DNA of 64,000 nt. It comes from Actinomyces oris (lineage in GTDB: Bacteria; Actinomycetota; Actinomycetes; Actinomycetales; Actinomycetaceae). The first letter of the stretch is position 1; every line of letters starts with the position of its first letter. This document shows positions 8,094-16,224 of the stretch, one piece after another. The stretch covers positions 62,001 through 126,000 of the forward strand of contig NZ_MSKL01000006.1 of assembly GCF_001937665.1 (NCBI RefSeq), written 5' to 3'. A program made the translations under genes and the position numbers. The notes under the pieces are model-generated. The model ran no database searches, was not told the origin of the DNA, and worked only from the letters and a program-made list of their open reading frames with translations.

Positions 8094-8122
8094 TTGACGC
8101 GATTTATCCTGACCGTTACCGT
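8094..8122 (+). promoter_or_regulatory. Putative promoter giving a near-leaderless transcript
   Basis: TTGACG (8094-8099) and TACCGT (8117-8122) are spaced by 17 bp. The ATG of the next gene is at 8133, 10 nt after the -10 element, and no Shine-Dalgarno-like sequence precedes it. The mRNA would therefore start only a few bases before, or at, the start codon. Confidence 0.5.
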
Positions 8123-8132
8123 ATTCATCAGT

Positions 8133-8525
8133 ATGAAGAGTACGGCCGGTATTGATTATGTTGACGTTTCGTCCGACAGGGACGACGTCGACGCCGTCAC
8201 ACCCCTGACGCCCTCCCCCGACGCTCAGGACGACGCGGCGGCACCCATCCTGGTCAGCGCCGACATCCATGCCGTCATGCTGGGACTGTGGGCCTCGGGC
8301 CTCAGGTGCGTCATTGTCTACGCCCTGGCTCCTGCCATCGGCACCGCCGGCCCCCTGGTCATCGGAGCCGCCCTGGTCATCCAGGTCGCCGGCGCCGCCG
8401 TCAGTGTCAGTGGCGCCTACTCCCTGTGGCGACGGCACGAGCGCGGCTACTGCGGCTACGCCCTCATCGCGACCCTCGCCTGCCTGTGCGCCGTGGCCGC
8501 CCTACTGACCCCCGCCGGGTCCTAG
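8133..8525 (+). CDS. Hypothetical three-helix membrane protein, 130 aa
   Basis: No family is recognised. The first 50 residues are acidic and polar (VDVSSDRDDVDAVT). Three hydrophobic segments follow: AVMLGLWASGLRCVIVYAL, LVIGAALVIQVAGAAVSVSG and ALIATLACLCAVAALL, with an RRHERGYCGY loop between the second and third. It ends 21 nt before a PepSY-TM gene on the same strand, so the two are probably co-transcribed and may work together in the membrane. The start rests on the promoter position, since there is no ribosome binding site. Confidence 0.65.
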   Translation: MKSTAGIDYVDVSSDRDDVDAVTPLTPSPDAQDDAAAPILVSADIHAVMLGLWASGLRCVIVYALAPAIGTAGPLVIGAALVIQVAGAAVSVSGAYSLWRRHERGYCGYALIATLACLCAVAALLTPAGS

Positions 8526-8546
8526 TCCTCCCGTATCGAGACCGCC

Positions 8547-9581
8547 ATGGACCCCACGGCCCCTCCTCTCCCCTCTCCGCCCTCCCGCATCTGCCGGGCG
8601 GTGGCACTCCTGTGCCGCTGGCTGTCAGCAGCAGCCGGCCTGGGGATGCTGATCATTACTCTCAGCGGCGCGCTCCTGCCGCACCAGGGAGAGATCCTGC
8701 GTTCGTTGAACCCGACTGCCTACACCCACGACATCGGCCCCGCTCAGGTCTCGTTGCCTCAGGCGGTCGAGACGATCAAGAACGGCCATCCTGACGAGCC
8801 CGTCCTGTCAGCGACGTGGGACACCGACGTCGTCGAGGTCAGGACCGAGCAGGCCACCTACACGGTCGATCCCTCCACCGGGCGCGAGATCAGCAGGGTG
8901 TCGGCGGCCCCGGACTGGGTCGCCGCCCTGGACAACCTGCACCGCTGCCTGCTGTCCTGCCAGGGCCCCGGTCATGTGCACTGGCTGTCCCAGGAGATCC
9001 CCCACACCGGATGGTGGGACAGTCACCGGGGCCTGACCATCGGGGGACTGGTCGTGGCCACCTCGGGCGTGGTCCTCGCGGTCCTGACAGTCAGTGGGCT
9101 GCGCACGTGGTGGCCGCTGCAGCGCTATCGACGCGCCGTCCTGTCCGACCGCTGGCGCACCCAGCGCCTATCGAGGGACACCGACCTCCTCAAGGCGGCC
9201 GGGCTGGTTCTCCTTCCCCTGCTGTTCCTGTGGGGCTATTACGCCAGCGCGTTCAGCATCCGCCCCACCCAACCGGCCTCACCCGTCCCCATGTCCGGAT
9301 ACCAGTCCCCGACGGGACCGACCAGCACAGACCGGCCCCAGGACATCGGGCCGCAGCGAGCCGTCGCCGCGGCACAAGAAGCAGGCGGTGGACAGGCGGT
9401 CGCCCTGTTCCTCCCCGAACCGGGCGACCCGTCGTCGACCTATACGATCTGGGTCTCACGAGGAGAGCGGATCACCCCCCGGCAGTCCCACGGCAACGTC
9501 GCAGTGAACGTCGACCCCGGGACCGGGCGGGCCACGGCCCCCTCCGCGCCCGGCCGCCAGCCGACCGATCGGGCGGGCTAG
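8547..9581 (+). CDS. PepSY-associated TM domain protein
   Basis: This 344-aa membrane protein has the layout of PepSY_TM proteins: an N-terminal helix (LGMLIITLSGALLPH, near residue 35), an extracytoplasmic region with a PepSY-like segment (VSLPQAVETI ... ATYTVDPSTGREISRVS), the family motif LDNLHRCLL before a second helix (LTIGGLVVATSGVVLAVLTV), a WWPL loop, and a third helix (AGLVLLPLLFLWGYYASAF). A second weak PepSY-like repeat (AVAAAQEAGGGQAVALFLP) lies in the C-terminal domain. Relatives often occur with iron or siderophore genes, but none are adjacent here. It follows the 130-aa membrane protein by 21 nt. Confidence 0.83.
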   Translation: MDPTAPPLPSPPSRICRAVALLCRWLSAAAGLGMLIITLSGALLPHQGEILRSLNPTAYTHDIGPAQVSLPQAVETIKNGHPDEPVLSATWDTDVVEVRTEQATYTVDPSTGREISRVSAAPDWVAALDNLHRCLLSCQGPGHVHWLSQEIPHTGWWDSHRGLTIGGLVVATSGVVLAVLTVSGLRTWWPLQRYRRAVLSDRWRTQRLSRDTDLLKAAGLVLLPLLFLWGYYASAFSIRPTQPASPVPMSGYQSPTGPTSTDRPQDIGPQRAVAAAQEAGGGQAVALFLPEPGDPSSTYTIWVSRGERITPRQSHGNVAVNVDPGTGRATAPSAPGRQPTDRAG

Positions 9582-9755
9582 CGCCTATGACACCTGTTAC
9601 CAGCCCCTTAGTATGTGCCCGTTCCCACATCACAAGACGGACGGAGAGCGGGCCTTTGGTCGCAGATGACCCGCGGGTGGGGGCACAATCGGACCCGTAC
9701 GGCACCGGAATGAGCCGGCGCCCCTGACTCCAAGACAACGCGAGAAGGACCTAAC

Positions 9756-11810
9756 GTGGCGCGCAGTATCTACATCGCCTCACCCAACGCCGGAACCGGG
9801 AAGTCAACGGTGGCCCTCGGGCTGGTCTCCTGCCTGACCAAGGTGGTCGCCAAGGTCGGCGTCTTCCGCCCCTTCGTGGAGAGCCGTGAGGGCGATGCCT
9901 TCCTCAGCCTCCTGCTGAACCGTGCCGGCTCCACCACGCCCGCCGAGCAGTGCGTCGGCGCGACCTGGGACGAGTTCCACACCGACCCCGAGGAGGCCCT
10001 GGCACGTATCGTCGACGCCTACCGGGCCCTGGCGCGCGAGCACGACGTCGTCATCATCGACGGCTCGGACTTCACCGACGTCGCCGGCAACCCCGAGCTG
10101 GCCCTCAACGCCCGGGTGGCGGCCAACATCGGTGTCCCGGTGCTGCTGGTGGTCTCCGGACAGCACGACGTGGAGGACGTCGTCGCCTCCGTGGAGGTCT
10201 CCATGGCCGAGATCGCCGACAATCACGCCCGCACCGTCGCGGTCGTGGCCAACAAGTGCCTCCCCGAGACCCGCCAGGCCGTCGGCGAGGCCCTGACCGC
10301 CATTGAGGGCATCACCTCCACCACGCTGCCCGAGGTGCCGCTGCTGGCGGCTCCGGTGGTGCGCGAGGTGCTCGACGCCGTCGAGGGCACTCTCATCGCC
10401 GGCGACGAGACGCTGCTCGACCGCGAGGCCGAGTCCGTCCTCGTGTGCGCCATGGACGTCGCCCACGTCCTGGAGCGCCTGACCGCGGGCCAGCTCGCCA
10501 TCGTTCCGGCCGACCGCTCCGCCATGCTCATCTCCCTCATGGCGGCCCAGGCCTCCTCGAGCTTCCCGATCCTGTCCGGTCTCATCCTCAACGGCGGCTT
10601 CGAGGTGGCCCCCCACGCGCTGCGCCTCCTGGAGGGACTGGATGTCAACATCCCGGTCATCACCTCCCCGCTGGACACCTTCACCGCCGCCTCCGCAGCC
10701 GGCTCCCTGCAGGGCCTGCTCGCCCACGGCTCCGAGCGCAAGATCGACGTCGCCGTGACCACCTTCGAGCAGGAGGCCGACGTCGACGCCCTCCTGTCGG
10801 CCCTGGAGGTCGAGCCCTCCGAGGTCGTCACCCCCATCATGTTCCAGGCCGAGCTGGTGGAGCGCTCGCGCGCCAACCGTAAGACGATCGTCCTGCCCGA
10901 GCCCGACGATGACCGGGTCCTGCGGGCCGCCGACGCCATCCTGCGCCGCGGCATCGCCGACCTGGTGCTGCTGGGCGACGAGACCACGGTCCGGGCCCGT
11001 GCCACCGAGCTGGGTCTGGACATCGCCGCCGCCCGGGTCATCGCCACGAACGACCCCGAGCTGCTGGAGAAGTACGCCGAGGAGTTCGCCCGCCTGCGGG
11101 CCAAGAAGGGCGTCACTCTGGAGCAGGCCCGCGAGAAGGTCCAGGACGTGTCCTACTTCGGCACGATGATGGTCCACATGGGAGACGCCGACGGCATGGT
11201 CTCGGGCGCCGCCCACACCACCGCCCACACGATCGTCCCCTCCTTCCAGATCATCAAGACCAAGCCGGGGACCTCGATCGTCTCCTCGGTCTTCCTCATG
11301 CTCCTGCAGGACCGCGTGCTCGTCTACGGCGACTGCGCCGTCAACCCCGAGCCCAACGCCGCCGAGCTGGCCGACATCGCCATCTCCTCGGCCGCCACGG
11401 CCCGCCAGTTCGGTGTCGAGCCGCGCGTGGCGATGCTGTCCTTCTCCACCGGGACCTCCGGTAAGGGCGCGGACGTGGACAAGGTCCGTGAGGCCACCGA
11501 GCTGGTGCGGGCCAAGGAGCCCGACCTCGCCGTCGAGGGCCCCATCCAGTACGACGCCGCCATCGACCCGACCGTGGCCGCCAAGAAGGCCCCGGACTCG
11601 CTCGTGGCCGGGCGGGCCAACGTCTTCATCTTCCCGGACCTGTCCAGCGGCAACATCGGCTACAAGGCGGTCCAGCGATCCTCGGGCGCCATCGCCATCG
11701 GCCCGGTCCTTCAGGGTCTCAACAAGCCGGTCAACGACCTCTCGCGCGGCGCCCTGGTGGAGGACATCATCAACACCGTCGCCATCACCGCCGTCCAGGC
11801 CCAGGGCTGA
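9756..11810 (+). CDS. pta: Phosphate acetyltransferase, long form
   Basis: This is the 684-aa long-form Pta that converts acetyl-CoA and phosphate to acetyl phosphate and CoA. It has an N-terminal BioD-like P-loop domain (SPNAGTGKSTVALGL), a central DRTGG-type domain, and a C-terminal PTA/PTB catalytic domain from about residue 365 (NRKTIVLPEPDDDRVLRAAD ... MLSFSTGTSGKGADVDK, IFPDLSSGNIGYK). The GTG start at 9756 has AGAAGGA 6 nt upstream. It lies 117 bp before ackA in the usual order, forming the acetate/ATP branch of mixed-acid fermentation, but a strong hairpin separates the two genes. Cytoplasmic. Confidence 0.97.
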   Translation: MARSIYIASPNAGTGKSTVALGLVSCLTKVVAKVGVFRPFVESREGDAFLSLLLNRAGSTTPAEQCVGATWDEFHTDPEEALARIVDAYRALAREHDVVIIDGSDFTDVAGNPELALNARVAANIGVPVLLVVSGQHDVEDVVASVEVSMAEIADNHARTVAVVANKCLPETRQAVGEALTAIEGITSTTLPEVPLLAAPVVREVLDAVEGTLIAGDETLLDREAESVLVCAMDVAHVLERLTAGQLAIVPADRSAMLISLMAAQASSSFPILSGLILNGGFEVAPHALRLLEGLDVNIPVITSPLDTFTAASAAGSLQGLLAHGSERKIDVAVTTFEQEADVDALLSALEVEPSEVVTPIMFQAELVERSRANRKTIVLPEPDDDRVLRAADAILRRGIADLVLLGDETTVRARATELGLDIAAARVIATNDPELLEKYAEEFARLRAKKGVTLEQAREKVQDVSYFGTMMVHMGDADGMVSGAAHTTAHTIVPSFQIIKTKPGTSIVSSVFLMLLQDRVLVYGDCAVNPEPNAAELADIAISSAATARQFGVEPRVAMLSFSTGTSGKGADVDKVREATELVRAKEPDLAVEGPIQYDAAIDPTVAAKKAPDSLVAGRANVFIFPDLSSGNIGYKAVQRSSGAIAIGPVLQGLNKPVNDLSRGALVEDIINTVAITAVQAQG

Positions 11811-11816
11811 ACCCTT

Positions 11817-11853
11817 CGGCGGTGTGGGACCGGGTCCCAGTCCCACACCGCCG
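11817..11853 (+). terminator. Hairpin between pta and ackA
   Basis: Arms 11817-11830 and 11840-11853 form a perfect 14-bp GC-rich stem with a 9-nt loop, starting 6 bp after the pta stop. It lacks a T-tract. It may attenuate read-through into ackA or stabilise the pta mRNA 3' end. Confidence 0.65.
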
Positions 11854-11927
11854 AGACTCGCCCGGGCCCCTCACCAGTCATCCAGTCATCCCCGCGTTCA
11901 TCCCCGACCGTTCTTGAAAGGCACCTC

Positions 11928-13112
11928 GTGACTCAGCGCACCGTCCTCGTTATCAACTCCGGCTCCTCCTCCATCAAGTACCAGCTGGTCGACCCCGACT
12001 CGGGCGCCTCGCTCGCCTCCGGCCTGGTGGAGCGCATCGGTGAGGAGACCGGCGCCATCACCCACAAGCACGGCGAGGAGCGCACTGAGATCACCGAGCC
12101 GGTCCCCGACCACGGTTTCGGCCTGTCCGAGGTGCTGCGCCTGTTCGAGGAGCAGGGCCCCTCGCTGGCCGACGCCAACATCGTGGCCGTGGGCCACCGG
12201 GTCGTCCAGGGCGGGCGCTACTTCTCCGGCCCGGCCCTCATCGACGACGAGGTCGTGGCCCGTATCGAGCAGCTCGTGCCGCTGGGCCCGCTGCACAACC
12301 CCGCCCACCTCAAGGGCATCGAGGTGGGGCGCCGGCTCCTGTCCGACGTGCCGCACGTGGCCGTCTTCGACACCGCCTTCTTCCAGGACCTGCCTGAGGA
12401 GGCCGCCCGCTACGCGCTGGACCGCGAGGTCGCCGACACCTACTCCATCCGCCGCTACGGGGCTCACGGCACCAGCCACCAGTTCGTCTCCGGGGCGGTC
12501 TCCGAGCTCCTGGGGCGCGACGACCTCAAGCAGGTCGTCCTGCACCTGGGCAACGGGGCCTCGGCCTCGGCGGTCGTGGCCGGACACGCCGTGGACACCT
12601 CCATGGGCCTGACCCCGCTGGAGGGCCTGGTCATGGGTGGGCGCACCGGTGACATCGACCCGGCCGCCGTCTTCCACCTGGCGCGGGTGGCCGGCATGTC
12701 GATCGACGAGATCGACCACCTGTTCAACCGCGGCTCGGGCATGAAGGGTCTGGCCGGGGACAACGACATGCGCGAGGTGTGGAAGCGTATCGGCGCCGGT
12801 GAGCAGGAGGCCCGCGAGGCCATAGACATCTACCTGCACCGCCTCGTGAAGTACGTGGGCGCCTACTCCGCCGTCATGGGTGGTCTGGATGCCCTGACCT
12901 TCACCGCCGGTATCGGCGAGAACGACGCGAACCTGCGCCGTGAGCTCGGCGAGCGCCTGGCCTACATGGGCGTGAAGATCGACCAGGAGGTCAATGAGAC
13001 CCGCTCCGACGAGCCGCGGGTCATCTCCACGCCTGACTCGAAGGTCACGGTGCTCGTGGTGCCCACCAACGAGGAGCTCGCCATCGCCCGACAGTCGCTC
13101 ACCCTCATCTGA
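11928..13112 (+). CDS. ackA: Acetate kinase
   Basis: This 394-aa enzyme makes ATP and acetate from acetyl phosphate and ADP. The acetokinase family signatures are visible: VLVINSGSSSIKYQL at the N-terminus, VGHRVVQGG, RRYGAHGTSH, HLGNGASASAV and FTAGIGEND. The GTG start (11928) has GAAAGGC 6 nt upstream and gives the expected family length. It pairs with pta upstream. The C-terminus ends normally and a stem-loop follows 61 bp later. Confidence 0.98.
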   Translation: MTQRTVLVINSGSSSIKYQLVDPDSGASLASGLVERIGEETGAITHKHGEERTEITEPVPDHGFGLSEVLRLFEEQGPSLADANIVAVGHRVVQGGRYFSGPALIDDEVVARIEQLVPLGPLHNPAHLKGIEVGRRLLSDVPHVAVFDTAFFQDLPEEAARYALDREVADTYSIRRYGAHGTSHQFVSGAVSELLGRDDLKQVVLHLGNGASASAVVAGHAVDTSMGLTPLEGLVMGGRTGDIDPAAVFHLARVAGMSIDEIDHLFNRGSGMKGLAGDNDMREVWKRIGAGEQEAREAIDIYLHRLVKYVGAYSAVMGGLDALTFTAGIGENDANLRRELGERLAYMGVKIDQEVNETRSDEPRVISTPDSKVTVLVVPTNEELAIARQSLTLI

Positions 13113-13173
13113 GCCGCTCCTAGAGCGCGTACAAGGGACTGACGTCGAGCCGTCCCGGGCCCGAACATCATTA

Positions 13174-13212
13174 GGTGCCGCAGCCACCCCCATCGGGGAA
13201 GGCTGCGGCACC
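13174..13212 (+). terminator. Terminator after ackA
   Basis: Perfect 12-bp arms (13174-13185 with 13201-13212) enclose a loop that itself forms a CCCC-ATC-GGGG mini-stem. It begins 61 bp after the ackA stop and precedes the ABC/two-component operon. Confidence 0.8.
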
Positions 13213-13286
13213 GTCATCGTCCCCCAGGGGTGACAAACAGGCCGTCGGCGGTGCGCGCGCCTCCTCCCGGAGGCTTCCATGGAGTC

Positions 13287-14426
13287 ATGAACAACGCACC
13301 TATCACCGCACCGATCATCAACCGCACGCCACGCCCCCCTGCCCCTCCAGCAACACCCCTCCCCCGGACCGCGGCCACGAACGGGAACACGCCGGTTCCT
13401 GCCCCGGTTCGGCAACCTGCCGCCCCCTTCGTCGCGGCCCCGGCCGCACCCGGCGCCGCGCCCGCCCCGGCCGCCCTCCCTCCATCGAAGGGACTCGTGG
13501 TGACCACGGAGGGACTGACCCGCACCTACAACGGCGTCAACGCCGTCGACGGGTTGAACCTGTCAGTGCCCGCGGGCGGCATCTACGGCTTCCTGGGCCC
13601 CAACGGCGCCGGCAAGTCCACCACGATGAAGCTCCTGCTGGGTCTGACCCGCCCGACGTCGGGCAGCATGAGTGTCCTGGGACGCCCGGTCAGCCAGCGC
13701 CACCCCCTGCCGCCGGGAACCATCGGCTCCCTCATCGAGGGCCCCTCCTACTACCCGAGCCTGACCGGCAAGGAGAACCTGGCCATGGTGGCCTCCTACC
13801 TGGGGCTGGCCTCCAACCGCATCCAGCACGCCCTGGCCACCGTCAACCTCATCGGGCAGGAGAACAAGCAGGTCAAGCACTACTCCATGGGAATGAAACA
13901 GCGCCTGGGCCTGGCCATGGCACTGCTGTCGAACCCGGCCCTCATGCTCCTGGACGAGCCGACCAACGGGCTCGACCCCGCCGGGGTGGCCGAGATCCGC
14001 CAGCTCATCGTCACCCTGGCCCGTCAGGAGGGCGTGACGATCATCGTCTCCTCCCACATCCTGTCCGAGATCGAGCAGATGGCCGACACCGTCGGCATCA
14101 TCTGCGCCGGACGCCTGCGCTACCAGGGCACCCTGGCCGGACTACGCGACGAAGGGGTCATCGAGCTACTCGTCTCCGAGCCCACAACCGTCGCCGCACT
14201 CCTGACCTCCCTCGGCGTGACCCACGAGGTCCGGGACGGTGCCGTGCGCACCCCCATGATGCCCGACGACGTCGTCGGCGAGCTCATCACCCGCATCGTC
14301 TCCTCCGGGACGACCGTCTACCGGGTCCAGACCGTGCGCAAGACCCTCGAGCAGGCCTTCCTGGAGCTGACCGAGCCGGTCCTGGCCACTCAGCCGTCCC
14401 TCGCCTCTCAGGAGATGAACCGATGA
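13287..14426 (+). CDS. ABC transporter ATP-binding protein, bacitracin/lantibiotic-resistance type
   Basis: The ATPase has a Walker A ([14 protein letters not shown]), signature region (HYSMGMKQRLGLAMAL) and Walker B (ALMLLDEPTNGLDPAG), with the switch histidine in SSHILSEIEQ. It resembles BcrA/LanF subunits. From ATG 13287 there is a Pro/Ala/Thr-rich stretch of about 65 residues before the ABC domain. Other possible starts are GTG 13230 upstream, or GTG near 13497, which is preceded by AAGGGA and would remove the tail. It is the first gene of a five-gene operon with two permeases, a sensor kinase and a response regulator, joined by ATGA overlaps. The likely role is export of, or protection from, a cell-wall-active peptide. 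Confidence 0.9.
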   Translation: MNNAPITAPIINRTPRPPAPPATPLPRTAATNGNTPVPAPVRQPAAPFVAAPAAPGAAPAPAALPPSKGLVVTTEGLTRTYNGVNAVDGLNLSVPAGGIYGFLGPNGAGKSTTMKLLLGLTRPTSGSMSVLGRPVSQRHPLPPGTIGSLIEGPSYYPSLTGKENLAMVASYLGLASNRIQHALATVNLIGQENKQVKHYSMGMKQRLGLAMALLSNPALMLLDEPTNGLDPAGVAEIRQLIVTLARQEGVTIIVSSHILSEIEQMADTVGIICAGRLRYQGTLAGLRDEGVIELLVSEPTTVAALLTSLGVTHEVRDGAVRTPMMPDDVVGELITRIVSSGTTVYRVQTVRKTLEQAFLELTEPVLATQPSLASQEMNR

Positions 14427-15334
14427 GCACCCCAGTGAGTACAGCGGGCCCGGCGGCCACCATGGCCGCACAGCCAACACCACCGACACAGCACCTGACA
14501 CAGCCCCCGACACTGCCGGCAGCGCCGCGCGCACTCCCCTTCTCCCCGCTGAGCAGGGCGTGGACCACCCTGGCCCTCGAGCTGGGCAAGCTGCGCCGCA
14601 AGCGCTACTGGCTCATCGCCGCCAGCGCCACCGCCGTGTGCCTGGCATGGTGCAGCATGCTCATCACCCATCGGGCGAGCGGCCCGGTTGCCGCACGCCA
14701 CGCCACGCTCGCCCTGGATGAGTTCATCCAGATCATCGCCTTCCTCATGCCCATCATCACCGCGGTCCTGGCCTCGCGCGTCGTCACCGTGGACACCGAG
14801 GAGCGCATGGGGCAGCTGTTGACGGCGCTGGGGCAGAGCCCCCTGACCCGCTACCGGGGCAAGCTGGTCATCGTGATCCTCACGGTCCTGTGCATGGAGA
14901 CGGCCCTCTTCACACTAGTCACCGTGCTGGCCGGCCCGATCGGGCTGACCGTCACCGGCTCCTACTGGCGCACGCTGCCTCCTGCCCTGGTGGTGGTGGC
15001 GTGCTCAACGCTGGCCATCTCCGCGGTCCAGCTGACGCTGTCCACCTGCTTCGACAAGCAGGGCATCGGCCTGGGGGTGGCGGCCATCGGCGGCCTTATC
15101 GCCGAGAGCCTGCCCTACGCCTACCTCGGGAAGTTCTCATGGCTGCTGCCCTGGGGCATCGTTCCGGCCGCCACCCCCATTGACACGGTCGCCTCCTACA
15201 AGTCCATGCGGGAAATCGGCGACATGACGCTCGCGTCCCAGCCGTGGACCCTGGCGGCGCTCGCCGCGCTGGTCGCGGTCGGGTGGACCGTCGCCGCCCA
15301 CCTCGTTATCGTCCACCAGGAGAATCACCGATGA
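14423..15334 (+). CDS. ABC-2 type permease 1 of the antibiotic-resistance-like transporter
   Basis: This 303-aa membrane protein has a Pro/Thr/Ala-rich cytoplasmic N-terminus (about 45 residues, TPPTQHLTQPPTLPAAP) followed by six predicted helices, including WLIAASATAVCLAWCSML, IIAFLMPIITAVLASRVV and LVVVACSTLAISAVQLTL. VTVDTEERMGQLLTALGQSP follows the second helix, as in LanE/BcrB-type permeases. Its ATG overlaps the stop of the ATPase gene (ATGA, 14423-14426), so translation is probably coupled. It is expected to form the membrane channel together with the next gene product. Confidence 0.87.
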   Translation: MSTPVSTAGPAATMAAQPTPPTQHLTQPPTLPAAPRALPFSPLSRAWTTLALELGKLRRKRYWLIAASATAVCLAWCSMLITHRASGPVAARHATLALDEFIQIIAFLMPIITAVLASRVVTVDTEERMGQLLTALGQSPLTRYRGKLVIVILTVLCMETALFTLVTVLAGPIGLTVTGSYWRTLPPALVVVACSTLAISAVQLTLSTCFDKQGIGLGVAAIGGLIAESLPYAYLGKFSWLLPWGIVPAATPIDTVASYKSMREIGDMTLASQPWTLAALAALVAVGWTVAAHLVIVHQENHR

Positions 15335-16224
15335 GCACCACCGCACCAGTCACACGTTCCACGGCAGGCCGGCCCCTCCGGCCCGCTCAGCACCCGTCAA
15401 CGCTCCCTAGTCCCTCCGGCCCGTCCACGACGCCGCAACCAACTAACCTGAGCCGGTCTGCTCCACCCGCTCCCCAGTCCCGCCCGTCGGTGCGAGCCGC
15501 CTGGTACTGGGAGAACCGCAAGGCCCCCAACCGGTGGTACTGGGTCGCCGTCACCATCCTGTGCTCCCTGGGCTCCCTGTCCGGCTACCTGCAGTACCGC
15601 ACCTACCGCAGCCAGTTCGAGGCCCAGGGCGTCACCTGGGAGATCACGTGGTCCCAGTCCACGCTCCTGCTCTCAATGCTGTTCCTGCCGCTCGCGCTGG
15701 GTGCCTTCGCCGCGCAGATCGCCAGCAATGAGCACCAGGGAAGGAACTGGCAGAGGATGAGCGCCACCGGGCTGGAGACCGCCATGGTTGCGGGCAAGCT
15801 GTTGCACGGGCTCCAGGTCGCGGCTCTCACCACCACGGTCCTGGCCCTGACCACCGCGGTGATGGGCCTCGCCCTGGGCTTCAACCTGGTGGGCCTGGTC
15901 GCCTACCTGCCGCGCTTCGCCGTCGTCGCGCTGGGAATGTGGGTCATCCTCACCTTCGTCACCTGGCTGGGCGCAGTCATGACGTCCTTCGCCACCACGA
16001 TGTCCACGGTGCTCCTGAGCATCATTGCGGGGATGGCGATGCTTCTCGTGGCTCGACCGCTGAGCATCCTCAACCCCGCAGCCTCACTGACCCGAACCAC
16101 GTCGGCCATGAGCCCGGGCTACGTGACCTCACTGGGCGCCGCAGCATTCGAGGGCGTCGTCTGCCTGGTGTGGGTGGTCCTGCTGGCCCTGGCTCTGCGC
16201 CGCGCAGTGAGGCGACAGTCATGA
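15331..16224 (+). CDS. ABC-2 type permease 2 of the antibiotic-resistance-like transporter
   Basis: This 297-aa membrane protein also begins with a long Pro/Ser/Thr-rich stretch (about 55 residues), then a membrane region with WYWVAVTILCSLGSLSGYL, LLSMLFLPLALGAFAAQIA, TTTVLALTTAVMGLALGF and a final helix near the C-terminus. NEHQGRNWQRMSATGLE after the second helix is typical of the LanG/BcrB group. ATGA overlap with the previous gene at 15331-15334. It probably pairs with permease 1 as a heterodimer driven by the upstream ATPase. Confidence 0.87.
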   Translation: MSTTAPVTRSTAGRPLRPAQHPSTLPSPSGPSTTPQPTNLSRSAPPAPQSRPSVRAAWYWENRKAPNRWYWVAVTILCSLGSLSGYLQYRTYRSQFEAQGVTWEITWSQSTLLLSMLFLPLALGAFAAQIASNEHQGRNWQRMSATGLETAMVAGKLLHGLQVAALTTTVLALTTAVMGLALGFNLVGLVAYLPRFAVVALGMWVILTFVTWLGAVMTSFATTMSTVLLSIIAGMAMLLVARPLSILNPAASLTRTTSAMSPGYVTSLGAAAFEGVVCLVWVVLLALALRRAVRRQS

